A stretch of 64,000 nt of DNA from CAMDPA01 sp963825625 (GTDB taxonomy: Bacteria; Pseudomonadota; Alphaproteobacteria; Rhizobiales; Hyphomicrobiaceae): the NCBI GenBank assembly GCA_963825625.1, contig CAWGUF010000023.1, positions 62,001 to 126,000 on the forward strand, read 5' to 3'. Every line of letters starts with the position of its first letter. Within the stretch, counting starts at the first letter, position 1. The position numbers were made by a program, and so were the translations under genes. This document shows positions 32,040 through 39,470 of the stretch, piece after piece. The notes under the pieces were generated by a model, which saw only the letters and a program-made list of their open reading frames with translations, made no database searches and was not told where the DNA came from.

Positions 32040-33866
32040 TCACGCGCCGTTGGCAGCGATCAGCTTGGGCTGGGTCGTGGCCTGGCGATCAGCGATCGCG
32101 GCCGGGGCTGCGGGCTGCGCGGCCTGGTCGATGGTGACCGGCTGCGCCGCCTTGGGCTGATCGTTGGTGGCCGCCACCGTCAGGCGCTGGCCGCGCATGT
32201 TCTGGATCACGGTGTCGCGCGGGCCGAAGGCGAGCGTCATGCCGAACGACAGCACCAGGATTTTGTCGACGTGGGACAGAACCTGCGGCTTGTGGGTCAC
32301 TACGATCACGGTACGTCCGGCTGCCTTCATCTCCGCCAGGGCCTTGCCGAGGGCGCGGTCGCCTTCCTCGTCCAGGTTGGCATTGGGCTCGTCCAGGATG
32401 ATCAGGCGCGGGTTGCCGTAGAGCGCCCGGGCGAGGCCGACGCGCTGGCGGGTGCCGCCGGAGAGCGCGGCGCCGTTCTCGCCGATCGGCGTGTCGTAGC
32501 CCTTGGGCAGGCGCAGGATCAGCTCATGGGCACCGGCGGCCTTGGCGGCGGCGATCACGGCATTGTCGTCGACGTAGCCGAGGCGGGCGATGTTCTGGGC
32601 GATGGTGCCGTTGAACAGCTCCACGTTCTGCGGCAGGTAGCCGATGTGCTTGCCCAGGCGGTTCGGGTCCCACTGCGTGAAGGCGGCGTCGTCGAGGCGG
32701 ACGTTGCCCTGCATCAGCGGCCACACGCCGGCGATGGCACGAGCGAGCGAGGACTTGCCGCTGCCGGAGGCGCCGACCACCGCGATGATCTCGCCGGCGG
32801 CCACCGAGAAGCTCACGCCCTTCACCACCGGACGGCCACCGGACGGGGGAAGCACGACCACGTTCTCCACATCCAGCTTGCCGACGGGGTCGGGCAGCTC
32901 GAGGCCGGCATCCAGCTCGGGCAGCTGCTGGAACAGCATGTTGATGCGGGCGTAGGCGGCGCGCAGGGCAACGATGCGCTTCCACTGGGCAACCACCATC
33001 TCGACCGGCGCCAGCGCGCGGCCCATGATGATCGAGGAGGCCATCATCACGCCTGCGGAGATCTGACCCTCGATGGCGAGCCAGGCGCCGGCACCGAGCA
33101 GGCCGGTCTGCACCAGAAGGCGCACGAACTTGGAAACGGCGAGGATGGCGGCGCTCTTCTCGCTGGTGGCGACCTGGGTGGCTATCATCTGCGACTGCGT
33201 GGAGGACCAGCGCTCGGCGATCGTATCGCCCATGCCCAGGCCGCGCACGGCCTCGCCCTGCTTGAGGGCGGAGGCGGCGAACTGGGACGCCTCGGCGGCC
33301 AGCTGGGACGCCTCACGTACGCCGGTGCGGGTCAGGCGCTCGCTGAGCAGGGCGAAGGCGAACAGCACGATCGCGCCGATCAGCGCCACAACGCCGAGCA
33401 GCGGGTGCAGCAGGAAGCACAGGCCGACGAAGATCGGCGCCCACGGCAGATCGAACATGGTCGAGGCCAGGCCGCTGGAAATCGCGTCGCGCACGCCGTC
33501 GGCATCGCGCAGCATCTGCGGGCCGACCTTGTTCATGCCCGCGACCTCGGCCCGCATCAGCGTGTCGAACAGCTGGCGGCGAAGCGTCTCGTCGAACAGG
33601 ATGGAGGCGCGCAGCTGGATGCCGGCGCGGATGTACTCGAGGAAACCGTAGAGCGCCAGGAAGACCACGACGATGAGGGTCAGCATCAGCAGCGTGCCCT
33701 CGTTGCGGCTGGTCAGCACGCGGTTGAAGACCTGGATGGAGTAGAGCGGCAGCGCCAGCATCGTCAGGTTGATGAACACGCTGATGAAGGCGGTGGCGCC
33801 GAAAGCCGGCATGCAGGCCCGCATTGCAGTCTTCAGGGGGCTGTTTGAGGGGCGTTTGGCGGCCAT
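32040..33866 (-). CDS. Type I secretion system permease/ATPase (PrtD-like)
   Basis: A 608-residue ABC exporter half-transporter. Residues 15-300 are the membrane domain (six helices, starting AFGATAFISVFINLTMLALPLYSIQVFNRVL), typical of PrtD/AprD-type ATPases. The ATPase domain has Walker A GASGSGKSS, the signature LSGGTRQRVGLAR, Walker B LIILDEPNANLD and the His switch VVTHKP. A Pro/Ala/Gln-rich tail of about 50 residues follows. The start MAAKRP (33866) has GGGAGA upstream; a longer start adds seven residues. It should energise export of RTX proteins directly across both membranes. Its likely substrates are divergently encoded from 34148 on. No membrane-fusion protein gene is in the window. 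Confidence 0.93.
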   Translation of the reverse strand: MAAKRPSNSPLKTAMRACMPAFGATAFISVFINLTMLALPLYSIQVFNRVLTSRNEGTLLMLTLIVVVFLALYGFLEYIRAGIQLRASILFDETLRRQLFDTLMRAEVAGMNKVGPQMLRDADGVRDAISSGLASTMFDLPWAPIFVGLCFLLHPLLGVVALIGAIVLFAFALLSERLTRTGVREASQLAAEASQFAASALKQGEAVRGLGMGDTIAERWSSTQSQMIATQVATSEKSAAILAVSKFVRLLVQTGLLGAGAWLAIEGQISAGVMMASSIIMGRALAPVEMVVAQWKRIVALRAAYARINMLFQQLPELDAGLELPDPVGKLDVENVVVLPPSGGRPVVKGVSFSVAAGEIIAVVGASGSGKSSLARAIAGVWPLMQGNVRLDDAAFTQWDPNRLGKHIGYLPQNVELFNGTIAQNIARLGYVDDNAVIAAAKAAGAHELILRLPKGYDTPIGENGAALSGGTRQRVGLARALYGNPRLIILDEPNANLDEEGDRALGKALAEMKAAGRTVIVVTHKPQVLSHVDKILVLSFGMTLAFGPRDTVIQNMRGQRLTVAATNDQPKAAQPVTIDQAAQPAAPAAIADRQATTQPKLIAANGA

Positions 33867-34147
33867 GGTCTGTGTCTCCCGTCGCATTCTGTTGATGGGG
33901 CGGCCCGACCGCCCGTTGCACCTAATCTCGCGCGGAAGCCGGCCGCTGGCTGTCCCGCGGGTTACAGGGCAGGCGCAAAGGCGAATTTTTCGAATTTTCC
34001 CGGGTGTACCCGCCGGAACAGCGGTACGGGCGGTGCGGCGTTAGGTTGGCGGCATGACACGAGATCGAAACACCAGCCCCGGCTGACGATCAGTACCTCG
34101 AACCAGTGACTGAACCACTCTGAACCCTAGACACCAGGAGAGACGCC
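33867..34147. promoter_or_regulatory. Divergent promoter region, T1SS ATPase and RTX cluster
   Basis: 280 bp between divergent start codons; both promoters should be here. GGAGAGACGCC precedes the ATG at 34148. The segment 33990-34040 is rich in CCGG dyads (GTACCCGCCGGAACAGCGGTAC). The leader conserved in the downstream RTX repeats (with GTTCCGGCCGGAAC) is not present in full. Confidence 0.5.
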
Positions 34148-35011
34148 ATGACCACCACCTACGGCAACGTGACCAACACCGGCACCGGCTACACCATCGT
34201 TCAGGACGACGGCTCTGTGATCAATTACGGCAACGACGGCAGCGCCATCATCAACGGTGCCGACGGCGACGACGTCTATTACAACACGACCGGCGACATC
34301 AGCACCGGAGACGGCGACGACATCGTCTATGGTCACACCGGGTCGGTCGACGCAGGTGCCGGCAACGACGTCGTCTACGGAAGCGAAGGCGCGATCATCA
34401 GCGGCGGCGAAGGCGAAGACATCCTGGCGGCCAACAGCGGGCTCATCATCGACGGCGGTGAAGGCAACGACGCGCTGTTCGAGAACGTCGGTGCGGTCGT
34501 CGCTGGCGGCGAGGGCAACGACGCAATGGTCGGCAACAACGCCCAGATCGTCGATGGCGGCGCGGGTGACGACGCTCTGTTCGGCAACTCCGGCCAGGTC
34601 GTTGCCGGTGGCGAAGGAAACGACGCCATGCTCGGAAACATCGCTGCAGTGGTTGACGGGGGTGCCGGCGACGACACCATGTTCGGCAACTTCGGCCAGC
34701 TGGTTCTGGGCGGCGACGGCAATGACACCATGTTCGGCAATGCCGGCACCATTATCGACGGCGGCGCCGGTAGCGACTGGCTGCACCAGAACTTCGGTGG
34801 CATCGTCACGGGTGGCGCAGACGCCGATCTGATGACCGAGAACATCGGCGCGGTCGTCAGCGGCGGCGACGGCAACGACTGGATGCAGGACAACGCAGCG
34901 CTGTTCATCGAAGGCGGCGCAGGCAACGACGTGCTGATCAACAACTTCGGCGCGATCGAGGTCGACGGCGGGGCCGGGGCCGACTTCCTGCTCGGAAACA
35001 CCACGCTCTAA
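34148..35011 (+). CDS. RTX-like calcium-binding repeat protein, founder copy (287 aa)
   Basis: A 287-residue acidic protein without a signal peptide. From about residue 35 on it consists of repeats in which a nonapeptide such as GGEGNDAMV (calcium-binding RTX consensus GGxGxDxxx) alternates with an 8-9 residue segment such as GNNAQIVD. The period is about 17 residues. The final 56 residues (NIGAVVSGGDGNDWMQ to GNTTL) are identical to the ends of the four short paralogs downstream. Such proteins leave the cell by type I secretion, and the divergent ATPase is the obvious exporter. With calcium the repeats should fold into a beta roll outside the cell. Function beyond that is unknown; a matrix or surface-layer role is plausible. 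Confidence 0.85.
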   Translation: MTTTYGNVTNTGTGYTIVQDDGSVINYGNDGSAIINGADGDDVYYNTTGDISTGDGDDIVYGHTGSVDAGAGNDVVYGSEGAIISGGEGEDILAANSGLIIDGGEGNDALFENVGAVVAGGEGNDAMVGNNAQIVDGGAGDDALFGNSGQVVAGGEGNDAMLGNIAAVVDGGAGDDTMFGNFGQLVLGGDGNDTMFGNAGTIIDGGAGSDWLHQNFGGIVTGGADADLMTENIGAVVSGGDGNDWMQDNAALFIEGGAGNDVLINNFGAIEVDGGAGADFLLGNTTL

Positions 35012-35040
35012 GCCTGATTCACACACTCTGAAAGGACATC

Positions 35041-35072
35041 AACACCCGTCCGGCACACGCCGGGCGGGTGTT
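35041..35072 (+). terminator. Terminator after RTX founder gene
   Basis: AACACCCGTCCGGC and GCCGGGCGGGTGTT form a 14-bp stem with one U-G pair and a 4-nt loop, 30 bp after the stop codon. The same hairpin recurs after each of the four tandem RTX genes, at 35808, 36571, 37334 and 38097. Confidence 0.8.
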
Positions 35073-35150
35073 GCGATTCGCGGGCTGGCATTTCCACAAA
35101 ACAGTCGCGGCAAAAACGCCGGCAGAAAAAATTAAAAAAAGCGTTCTCGT

Positions 35151-35164
35151 GTTCCGGCCGGAAC
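35151..35164. promoter_or_regulatory. 14-bp palindrome in RTX leader 1
   Basis: GTTCCGGCCGGAAC, a perfect palindrome 141 bp upstream of the start at 35305. The same site occurs at 35916, 36679 and 37441 in the following units. Its preservation while the nearby A-rich spacer varies suggests an operator or structured leader. Confidence 0.5.
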
Positions 35165-35304
35165 AGTCCCCGCCAGGCGTTTCAGCGATAGTGCATATGT
35201 CGACGGCAACGAGCCCTGCGACGGGCGGACGAACGACACGGTCAACATCACCACGCTTCACACTCAAACCCAACCCACACACTCGACATCGAAGGAGACA
35301 TCCC

Positions 35305-35778
35305 ATGGGCACGATCACTGGCGGCGAAGGCGACGACATCCTGGTTGGCAACACCGGCACCGTCGTGGACGGCGGGGCTGGAAACGACCAGCTCTTCAGC
35401 AACACCGGCGTGCTGGTCACGGGCGGAGACGGGAACGACTGGATGCAGGGCAACGTCGGACTGTTCGTCGATGGCGGCGCCGGAAACGACGTCATGGTCG
35501 ACAACCTCGGCCTGTTCTCCGTCACAGGCGGCGACGGCAATGACGCCATGGTCGGGAACGCAGGCCTCTTCGTCGACGGCGGCGCCGGAAACGACTTCAT
35601 GGCCGGCAACATCGGCGCGGTCGTCAGCGGCGGCGACGGCAACGACTGGATGCAGGACAACGCAGCGCTGTTCATCGAAGGCGGCGCAGGCAACGACGTG
35701 CTGATCAACAACTTCGGCGCGATCGAGGTCGACGGCGGGGCCGGGGCCGACTTCCTGCTCGGAAACGTCACGCTCTGA
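35305..35778 (+). CDS. Short RTX-like protein, tandem copy 1 (157 aa)
   Basis: 157 residues, almost entirely repeats: MGTITGGEGDDILVGNTG, then nine calcium-type nonapeptides (GGAGNDQLF, GGDGNDWMQ, GGAGNDVMV and so on) separated by 8-9 residue links such as SNTGVLVT and GNVGLFVD. It ends DFLLGNVTL. There is no signal peptide. The C-terminal hydrophobic end preceded by Asp resembles PrtD-type secretion signals. GAAGGAG seven bases ahead of the ATG marks the start; the open frame extends upstream through the leader, but that part is not conserved in frame in the other copies. It is one of four near-identical copies and is probably exported by the divergent ATPase. Confidence 0.88.
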   Translation: MGTITGGEGDDILVGNTGTVVDGGAGNDQLFSNTGVLVTGGDGNDWMQGNVGLFVDGGAGNDVMVDNLGLFSVTGGDGNDAMVGNAGLFVDGGAGNDFMAGNIGAVVSGGDGNDWMQDNAALFIEGGAGNDVLINNFGAIEVDGGAGADFLLGNVTL

Positions 35779-35807
35779 GACTGAGCCACACATCCTGAAA
35801 GGACATC

Positions 35808-35839
35808 AACACCCGTCCGGCACACGCCGGGCGGGTGTT
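35808..35839 (+). terminator. Terminator after RTX copy 1
   Basis: Same 14-bp stem as at 35041 with loop ACAC. It stands 30 bp after the stop codon and separates copy 1 from copy 2, so each gene probably has its own transcript. Confidence 0.8.
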
Positions 35840-35915
35840 GCGATTCGCGGGCTGGCATTTGCACAAAAAAACGCGGCGCAAAACGCCAGCGAAAAATTAA
35901 AGAAAACGTTCTCGT

Positions 35916-35929
35916 GTTCCGGCCGGAAC
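35916..35929. promoter_or_regulatory. 14-bp palindrome in RTX leader 2
   Basis: GTTCCGGCCGGAAC, 139 bp upstream of the copy 2 start codon, in the second unit of the array. Confidence 0.5.
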
Positions 35930-36067
35930 AGTCGCCACCAGGCGTTTCAGCGATAGTGCATATGTCGACGGCAACGAGCCCTGCGACGGGCGGACGGACG
36001 ACACGGTCAACATCACCACGCTTCACACTCAACCCGATCCAAACACCGACATCGAAGGAGACATCCC

Positions 36068-36541
36068 ATGGGCACGATCACTGGCGGCGAAGGCGACGAC
36101 ATCCTGGTTGGCAACACCGGTACCGTCGTTGACGGCGGGGCGGGCAACGACCAGCTCTTCAACAACACCGGCGTGCTGGTCACGGGCGGAGACGGGAACG
36201 ACTGGATGCAGGGCAACGTCGGACTGTTCGTCGATGGCGGCGCTGGAAACGACGTCATGGTCGACAACCTCGGCCTGTTCTCTGTCACAGGCGGCGACGG
36301 CAATGACGCCATGGTCGGGAACGCAGGCCTCTTCGTCGACGGCGGCGCCGGAAACGACTTCATGGCCGGCAACATCGGCGCGGTCGTCAGCGGCGGCGAC
36401 GGCAACGACTGGATGCAGGACAACGCAGCGCTGTTCATCGAAGGCGGCGCAGGCAACGACGTGCTGATCAACAACTTCGGCGCGATCGAGGTCGACGGCG
36501 GGGCCGGGGCCGACTTCCTGCTCGGAAACGTCACGCTCTGA
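36068..36541 (+). CDS. Short RTX-like protein, tandem copy 2 (157 aa)
   Basis: 157 residues, identical to copy 1 apart from one residue (FNNTG instead of FSNTG near residue 32) and silent changes. It ends GADFLLGNVTL and is followed by the type B 3' flank (TGAGACTGAGCC). Leader and ribosome site GAAGGAGACATCCC are conserved; the A-rich spacer before it is the type B form. The start MGTITGG is preceded by the shared leader. It has its own terminator at 36571. Export by type I secretion is inferred from the RTX repeats and the neighbouring ATPase. Confidence 0.88.
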   Translation: MGTITGGEGDDILVGNTGTVVDGGAGNDQLFNNTGVLVTGGDGNDWMQGNVGLFVDGGAGNDVMVDNLGLFSVTGGDGNDAMVGNAGLFVDGGAGNDFMAGNIGAVVSGGDGNDWMQDNAALFIEGGAGNDVLINNFGAIEVDGGAGADFLLGNVTL

Positions 36542-36570
36542 GACTGAGCCACACATCCTGAAAGGACATC

Positions 36571-36602
36571 AACACCCGTCCGGCGCACGCCGGGCGGGTG
36601 TT
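36571..36602 (+). terminator. Terminator after RTX copy 2
   Basis: Same stem as the other units; the loop reads GCAC here. Exactly 763 bp after the previous one. Confidence 0.8.
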
Positions 36603-36678
36603 GCGATTCGCGGGCTGGCATTTGCACAAAAAAACGCGGCGCAAAACGCCAGCGAAAAATTAAAGAAAACGTTCTCGT

Positions 36679-36692
36679 GTTCCGGCCGGAAC
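36679..36692. promoter_or_regulatory. 14-bp palindrome in RTX leader 3
   Basis: GTTCCGGCCGGAAC in the third unit, exactly 763 bp from the previous copy. Confidence 0.5.
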
Positions 36693-36830
36693 AGTCGCCA
36701 CCAGGCGTTTCAGCGATAGTGCATATGTCGACGGCAACGAGCCCTGCGACGGGCGGACGGACGACACGGTCAACATCACCACGCTTCACACTCAACCCGA
36801 TCCAAACACCGACATCGAAGGAGACATCCC

Positions 36831-37304
36831 ATGGGCACGATCACTGGCGGCGAAGGCGACGACATCCTGGTTGGCAACACCGGCACCGTCGTTGACGGCG
36901 GGGCGGGCAACGACCAGCTCTTCAACAACACCGGCGTGCTGGTCACGGGCGGAGACGGGAACGACTGGATGCAGGGCAACGTCGGACTGTTCGTCGATGG
37001 CGGCGCTGGAAACGACGTCATGGTCGACAACCTCGGCCTGTTCTCTGTCACAGGCGGCGACGGCAATGACGCCATGGTCGGGAACGCAGGCCTCTTCGTC
37101 GACGGCGGCGCCGGAAACGACTTCATGGCCGGCAACATCGGCGCGGTCGTCAGCGGCGGCGACGGCAACGACTGGATGCAGGACAACGCAGCGCTGTTCA
37201 TCGAAGGCGGCGCAGGCAACGACGTGCTGATCAACAACTTCGGCGCGATCGAGGTCGACGGCGGGGCCGGGGCCGACTTCCTGCTCGGAAACACCACGCT
37301 CTAA
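36831..37304 (+). CDS. Short RTX-like protein, tandem copy 3 (157 aa)
   Basis: 157 residues, identical to copy 2 except for the last few (GNTTL instead of GNVTL). Its 3' flank is the type A form (TAAGCCTGATTC) otherwise seen only after the founder gene at 34148, while its leader is type B. It is therefore a mosaic, best explained by unequal crossing-over or gene conversion between copies. The nine GGxGND nonapeptides and the intervening links are all intact. It keeps the GAAGGAG ribosome site, and the terminator follows at 37334. Confidence 0.88.
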   Translation: MGTITGGEGDDILVGNTGTVVDGGAGNDQLFNNTGVLVTGGDGNDWMQGNVGLFVDGGAGNDVMVDNLGLFSVTGGDGNDAMVGNAGLFVDGGAGNDFMAGNIGAVVSGGDGNDWMQDNAALFIEGGAGNDVLINNFGAIEVDGGAGADFLLGNTTL

Positions 37305-37333
37305 GCCTGATTCACACACTCTGAAAGGACATC

Positions 37334-37365
37334 AACACCCGTCCGGCAAACGCCGGGCGGGTGTT
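37334..37365 (+). terminator. Terminator after RTX copy 3
   Basis: Same stem as the other units; the loop reads AAAC. Exactly 763 bp after the previous one. Confidence 0.8.
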
Positions 37366-37440
37366 GCGATTCGCGGGCTTCCATTTCCACAAAACAGTCT
37401 CGGAAAAACGCCGGCAGAAAAAAGTAAAAAACGCGCTCGT

Positions 37441-37454
37441 GTTCCGGCCGGAAC
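37441..37454. promoter_or_regulatory. 14-bp palindrome in RTX leader 4
   Basis: GTTCCGGCCGGAAC, 139 bp before the copy 4 start codon. The leader around it is type A, like that of copy 1. Confidence 0.5.
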
Positions 37455-37593
37455 AGTCCCCGCCAGGCGTTTCAGCGATAGTGCATATGTCGACGGCAAC
37501 GAGCCCTGCGACGGGCAGACGAACGAACTCGGTCAACATCACAACGCTTCTCACCAAACCCAACCCACACACTCACAGCGAAGGAGACATCCC

Positions 37594-38067
37594 ATGGGCA
37601 CGATCACTGGCGGCGAAGGCGACGACATCCTGGTTGGCAACACCGGTACCGTCGTGGACGGCGGGGCTGGAAACGACCAGCTCTTCAGCAACACCGGCGT
37701 GCTGGTCACGGGCGGAGACGGAAACGACTGGATGCAGGGCAACGTCGGACTGTTCGTCGACGGCGGCGCCGGAAACGACGTCATGGTCGACAACCTCGGC
37801 CTGTTCTCCGTCACAGGCGGCGACGGCAATGACGCCATGGTCGGGAACGCAGGCCTCTTCGTCGACGGCGGCGCCGGAAACGACTTCATGGCCGGCAACA
37901 TCGGCGCGGTCGTCAGCGGCGGCGACGGCAACGACTGGATGCAGGACAACGCAGCGCTGTTCATCGAAGGCGGCGCAGGCAACGACGTGCTGATCAACAA
38001 CTTCGGCGCGATCGAGGTCGACGGCGGGGCCGGCAACGACTTCCTGCTCGGAAACGTCACGCTCTGA
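37594..38067 (+). CDS. Short RTX-like protein, tandem copy 4 (157 aa)
   Basis: 157 residues, nearly identical to copy 1 (FSNTG form). It differs at the end: GGAGNDFLLGNVTL instead of GGAGADFLL, so the last nonapeptide regains the calcium-type Asn-Asp. The leader is type A and the 3' flank type B. Repeat structure, ribosome site and terminator (38097) are as in the other units. It is the last member of the array. The next gene, 200 bp on, is a different RTX protein with uninterrupted nonapeptides. Confidence 0.88.
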   Translation: MGTITGGEGDDILVGNTGTVVDGGAGNDQLFSNTGVLVTGGDGNDWMQGNVGLFVDGGAGNDVMVDNLGLFSVTGGDGNDAMVGNAGLFVDGGAGNDFMAGNIGAVVSGGDGNDWMQDNAALFIEGGAGNDVLINNFGAIEVDGGAGNDFLLGNVTL

Positions 38068-38096
38068 GACTGAGCCACACATCCTGAAAGGACATC

Positions 38097-38128
38097 AACA
38101 CCCGTCCGGCAAACGCCGGGCGGGTGTT
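38097..38128 (+). terminator. Terminator after RTX copy 4
   Basis: Same 14-bp stem and U-G pair, loop AAAC. Beyond it the repeat unit ends; the DNA up to the next gene is unique. Confidence 0.8.
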
Positions 38129-38270
38129 GCGATCTCTCGTAAAATGCGCCTTGCGGACATTCTGCTAAAAACTGGCTTTGTCACTGGGGGAACAGCGCAA
38201 TTTCGTCTCGCCGGGCATAACGGCTTCAGATCCGGCGCCAGCCGAAGGAAGACATCGAAGGATCACTGTC

Positions 38271-39272
38271 ATGCGCTACCTTTTTCCCCATCATCACACC
38301 GGCGACGCCCTGTTCCGGCCGGCGACGCCCTGGAATGACATCCATTGGGGTGGGCAGGGCGACGATCTGCAGCTCGGCAACACCGGAAGCGACCTGATGT
38401 TCGGTGGCCGCGGCAACGACCAGCAGTTTGGCGGCGATGGTAGTGATGCGCTGTTCGGCGGCCGGGGCGATGACCTGCAATTCGGCGGCAATGGTAACGA
38501 TATCGTCGACGGCGGCCGTGGTGACGACCTGCAATTCGGCGGCGACGGCAGCGACTTGCTGTTCGGCGGGCGCGGCGATGACGTGCAGTCCGGCGGCGAT
38601 GGCAACGATGCGCTGTTCGGCGGACGCGGCGACGACGTCCAATTCGGCGATGCCGGCGACGACTATCTCTCGGGCGGCCGCGGCGATGACGTGCAGTTCG
38701 GCGGCGATGGCAACGACATCATCGATGGCGGCCGCGGTGACGACTTTGCATCCGGCGGCGATGGCAACGACTTCATGTCCGGCGGTCGCGGCGACGACGC
38801 CCTGTTCGGCGACGCAGGTCATGACGCCTTGCTCGGTGGCCGCGGTAGCGACCTGCTAGCCGGCGGCACCGGCAACGATCTACTCGATGGCGGACGCGGC
38901 AACGACCTGATCGACGGCGGCCTGGGCGCCGATGTCCTGATCGGGGGCAAGGGCGCGGACACGTTCTGGTACAACACCGCAGACGACTCCAATGCCGACT
39001 TCTTCGACCGGATCGTCGACTTCGAGCACGGCATCGACAAGATCGACCTGTCCTCGCTCGACGCACAAGACGGCCAGTGCGGTGACCAGGCGCTGTCGGT
39101 CGTGGCCTACGAGGAGGGCCAGTCGCTCGGCGTAGGCGAGATGACATGGCATTACGACGAGGAGAGCGGCAAAACCATCGTCGAGGCCAATCTGGGCGGC
39201 GACGAGGCTTCGGAGTTCAAGCTCGAGCTCGATGGCAATGTCCCGCTCGATGCGAACGACTTCGTTCTGTAA
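38271..39272 (+). CDS. RTX calcium-binding protein with type I secretion signal (333 aa)
   Basis: 333 residues with no N-terminal signal. Residues about 26-230 are some two dozen back-to-back nonapeptides (GGRGDDLQF, GGDGSDLLF, GGRGDDVQS), the classical RTX beta roll. Residues 230-333 start DVLIGGKGADTFWYNTADDS and DRIVDFEHGIDKIDLSSLDA, the serralysin-type C-terminal region, and end DANDFVL. Acidic residues before a short hydrophobic end are typical of type I secretion signals. The start MRYLFPHHHTG (38271) has GAAGGATC upstream. No enzyme domain precedes the repeats, so it is likely a structural or adhesive secreted protein. It should use the ATPase at 32040. Confidence 0.9.
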   Translation: MRYLFPHHHTGDALFRPATPWNDIHWGGQGDDLQLGNTGSDLMFGGRGNDQQFGGDGSDALFGGRGDDLQFGGNGNDIVDGGRGDDLQFGGDGSDLLFGGRGDDVQSGGDGNDALFGGRGDDVQFGDAGDDYLSGGRGDDVQFGGDGNDIIDGGRGDDFASGGDGNDFMSGGRGDDALFGDAGHDALLGGRGSDLLAGGTGNDLLDGGRGNDLIDGGLGADVLIGGKGADTFWYNTADDSNADFFDRIVDFEHGIDKIDLSSLDAQDGQCGDQALSVVAYEEGQSLGVGEMTWHYDEESGKTIVEANLGGDEASEFKLELDGNVPLDANDFVL

Positions 39273-39315
39273 TCAGCCGGCTGCGGCCTCGCAGCAAAAC
39301 AGATCGCAAGACACA

Positions 39316-39350
39316 CGGCAGCCGCCGGGACACGTTCCTGGCGGCTGCCG
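39316..39350 (+). terminator. Terminator after the 333-aa RTX gene
   Basis: CGGCAGCCGCC (39316-39326) pairs with GGCGGCTGCCG (39340-39350), a perfect 11-bp stem, 43 bp after the stop codon. It closes the secretion cluster. Confidence 0.7.
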
Positions 39351-39470
39351 ATTCCTGGAGGACACCCTGGCACCAGCGATCGACAAGGTTGCTGTCGAAG
39401 TTTCTTGATCGATCCCCCGCGCCCATGCTTCGCTGAATCCAGACTGCCCACAAGCGCTTTGGAGAAGCCG

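Larger units (their letters stand above)
35041..38128. repeat. 763-bp tandem repeat array (leader, RTX gene, terminator)
   Basis: Start codons of the four short RTX genes lie at 35305, 36068, 36831 and 37594, exactly 763 bp apart. Terminators are also 763 bp apart within the array. Each unit has a terminator, an A-rich spacer, the palindrome GTTCCGGCCGGAAC, a conserved stretch including GTGCATATGTCGAC, a GAAGGAGACATCCC ribosome site and a 474-bp gene. The leader is conserved in bases but not in any reading frame, so it is not coding. Units differ at a few sites only. Confidence 0.93.

Noticed and set aside
31959..33848. A 629-codon plus-strand frame opposite the type I ATPase
   Set aside because: Its translation is His/Gly/Leu-rich without motifs, while the minus strand gives a complete ABC transporter.
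34127..37319. Long minus-strand frames opposite the RTX genes (Val/Asp/Ala- and Pro/Ser-rich proteins)
   Set aside because: They are antisense images of GGxGND codons, with no start signals and repeat-driven composition. The plus-strand RTX reading explains the region.
34148..39272. CRISPR array or minisatellite
   Set aside because: The repeated units lie inside reading frames that encode RTX nonapeptides. There are no unique spacers between identical direct repeats.
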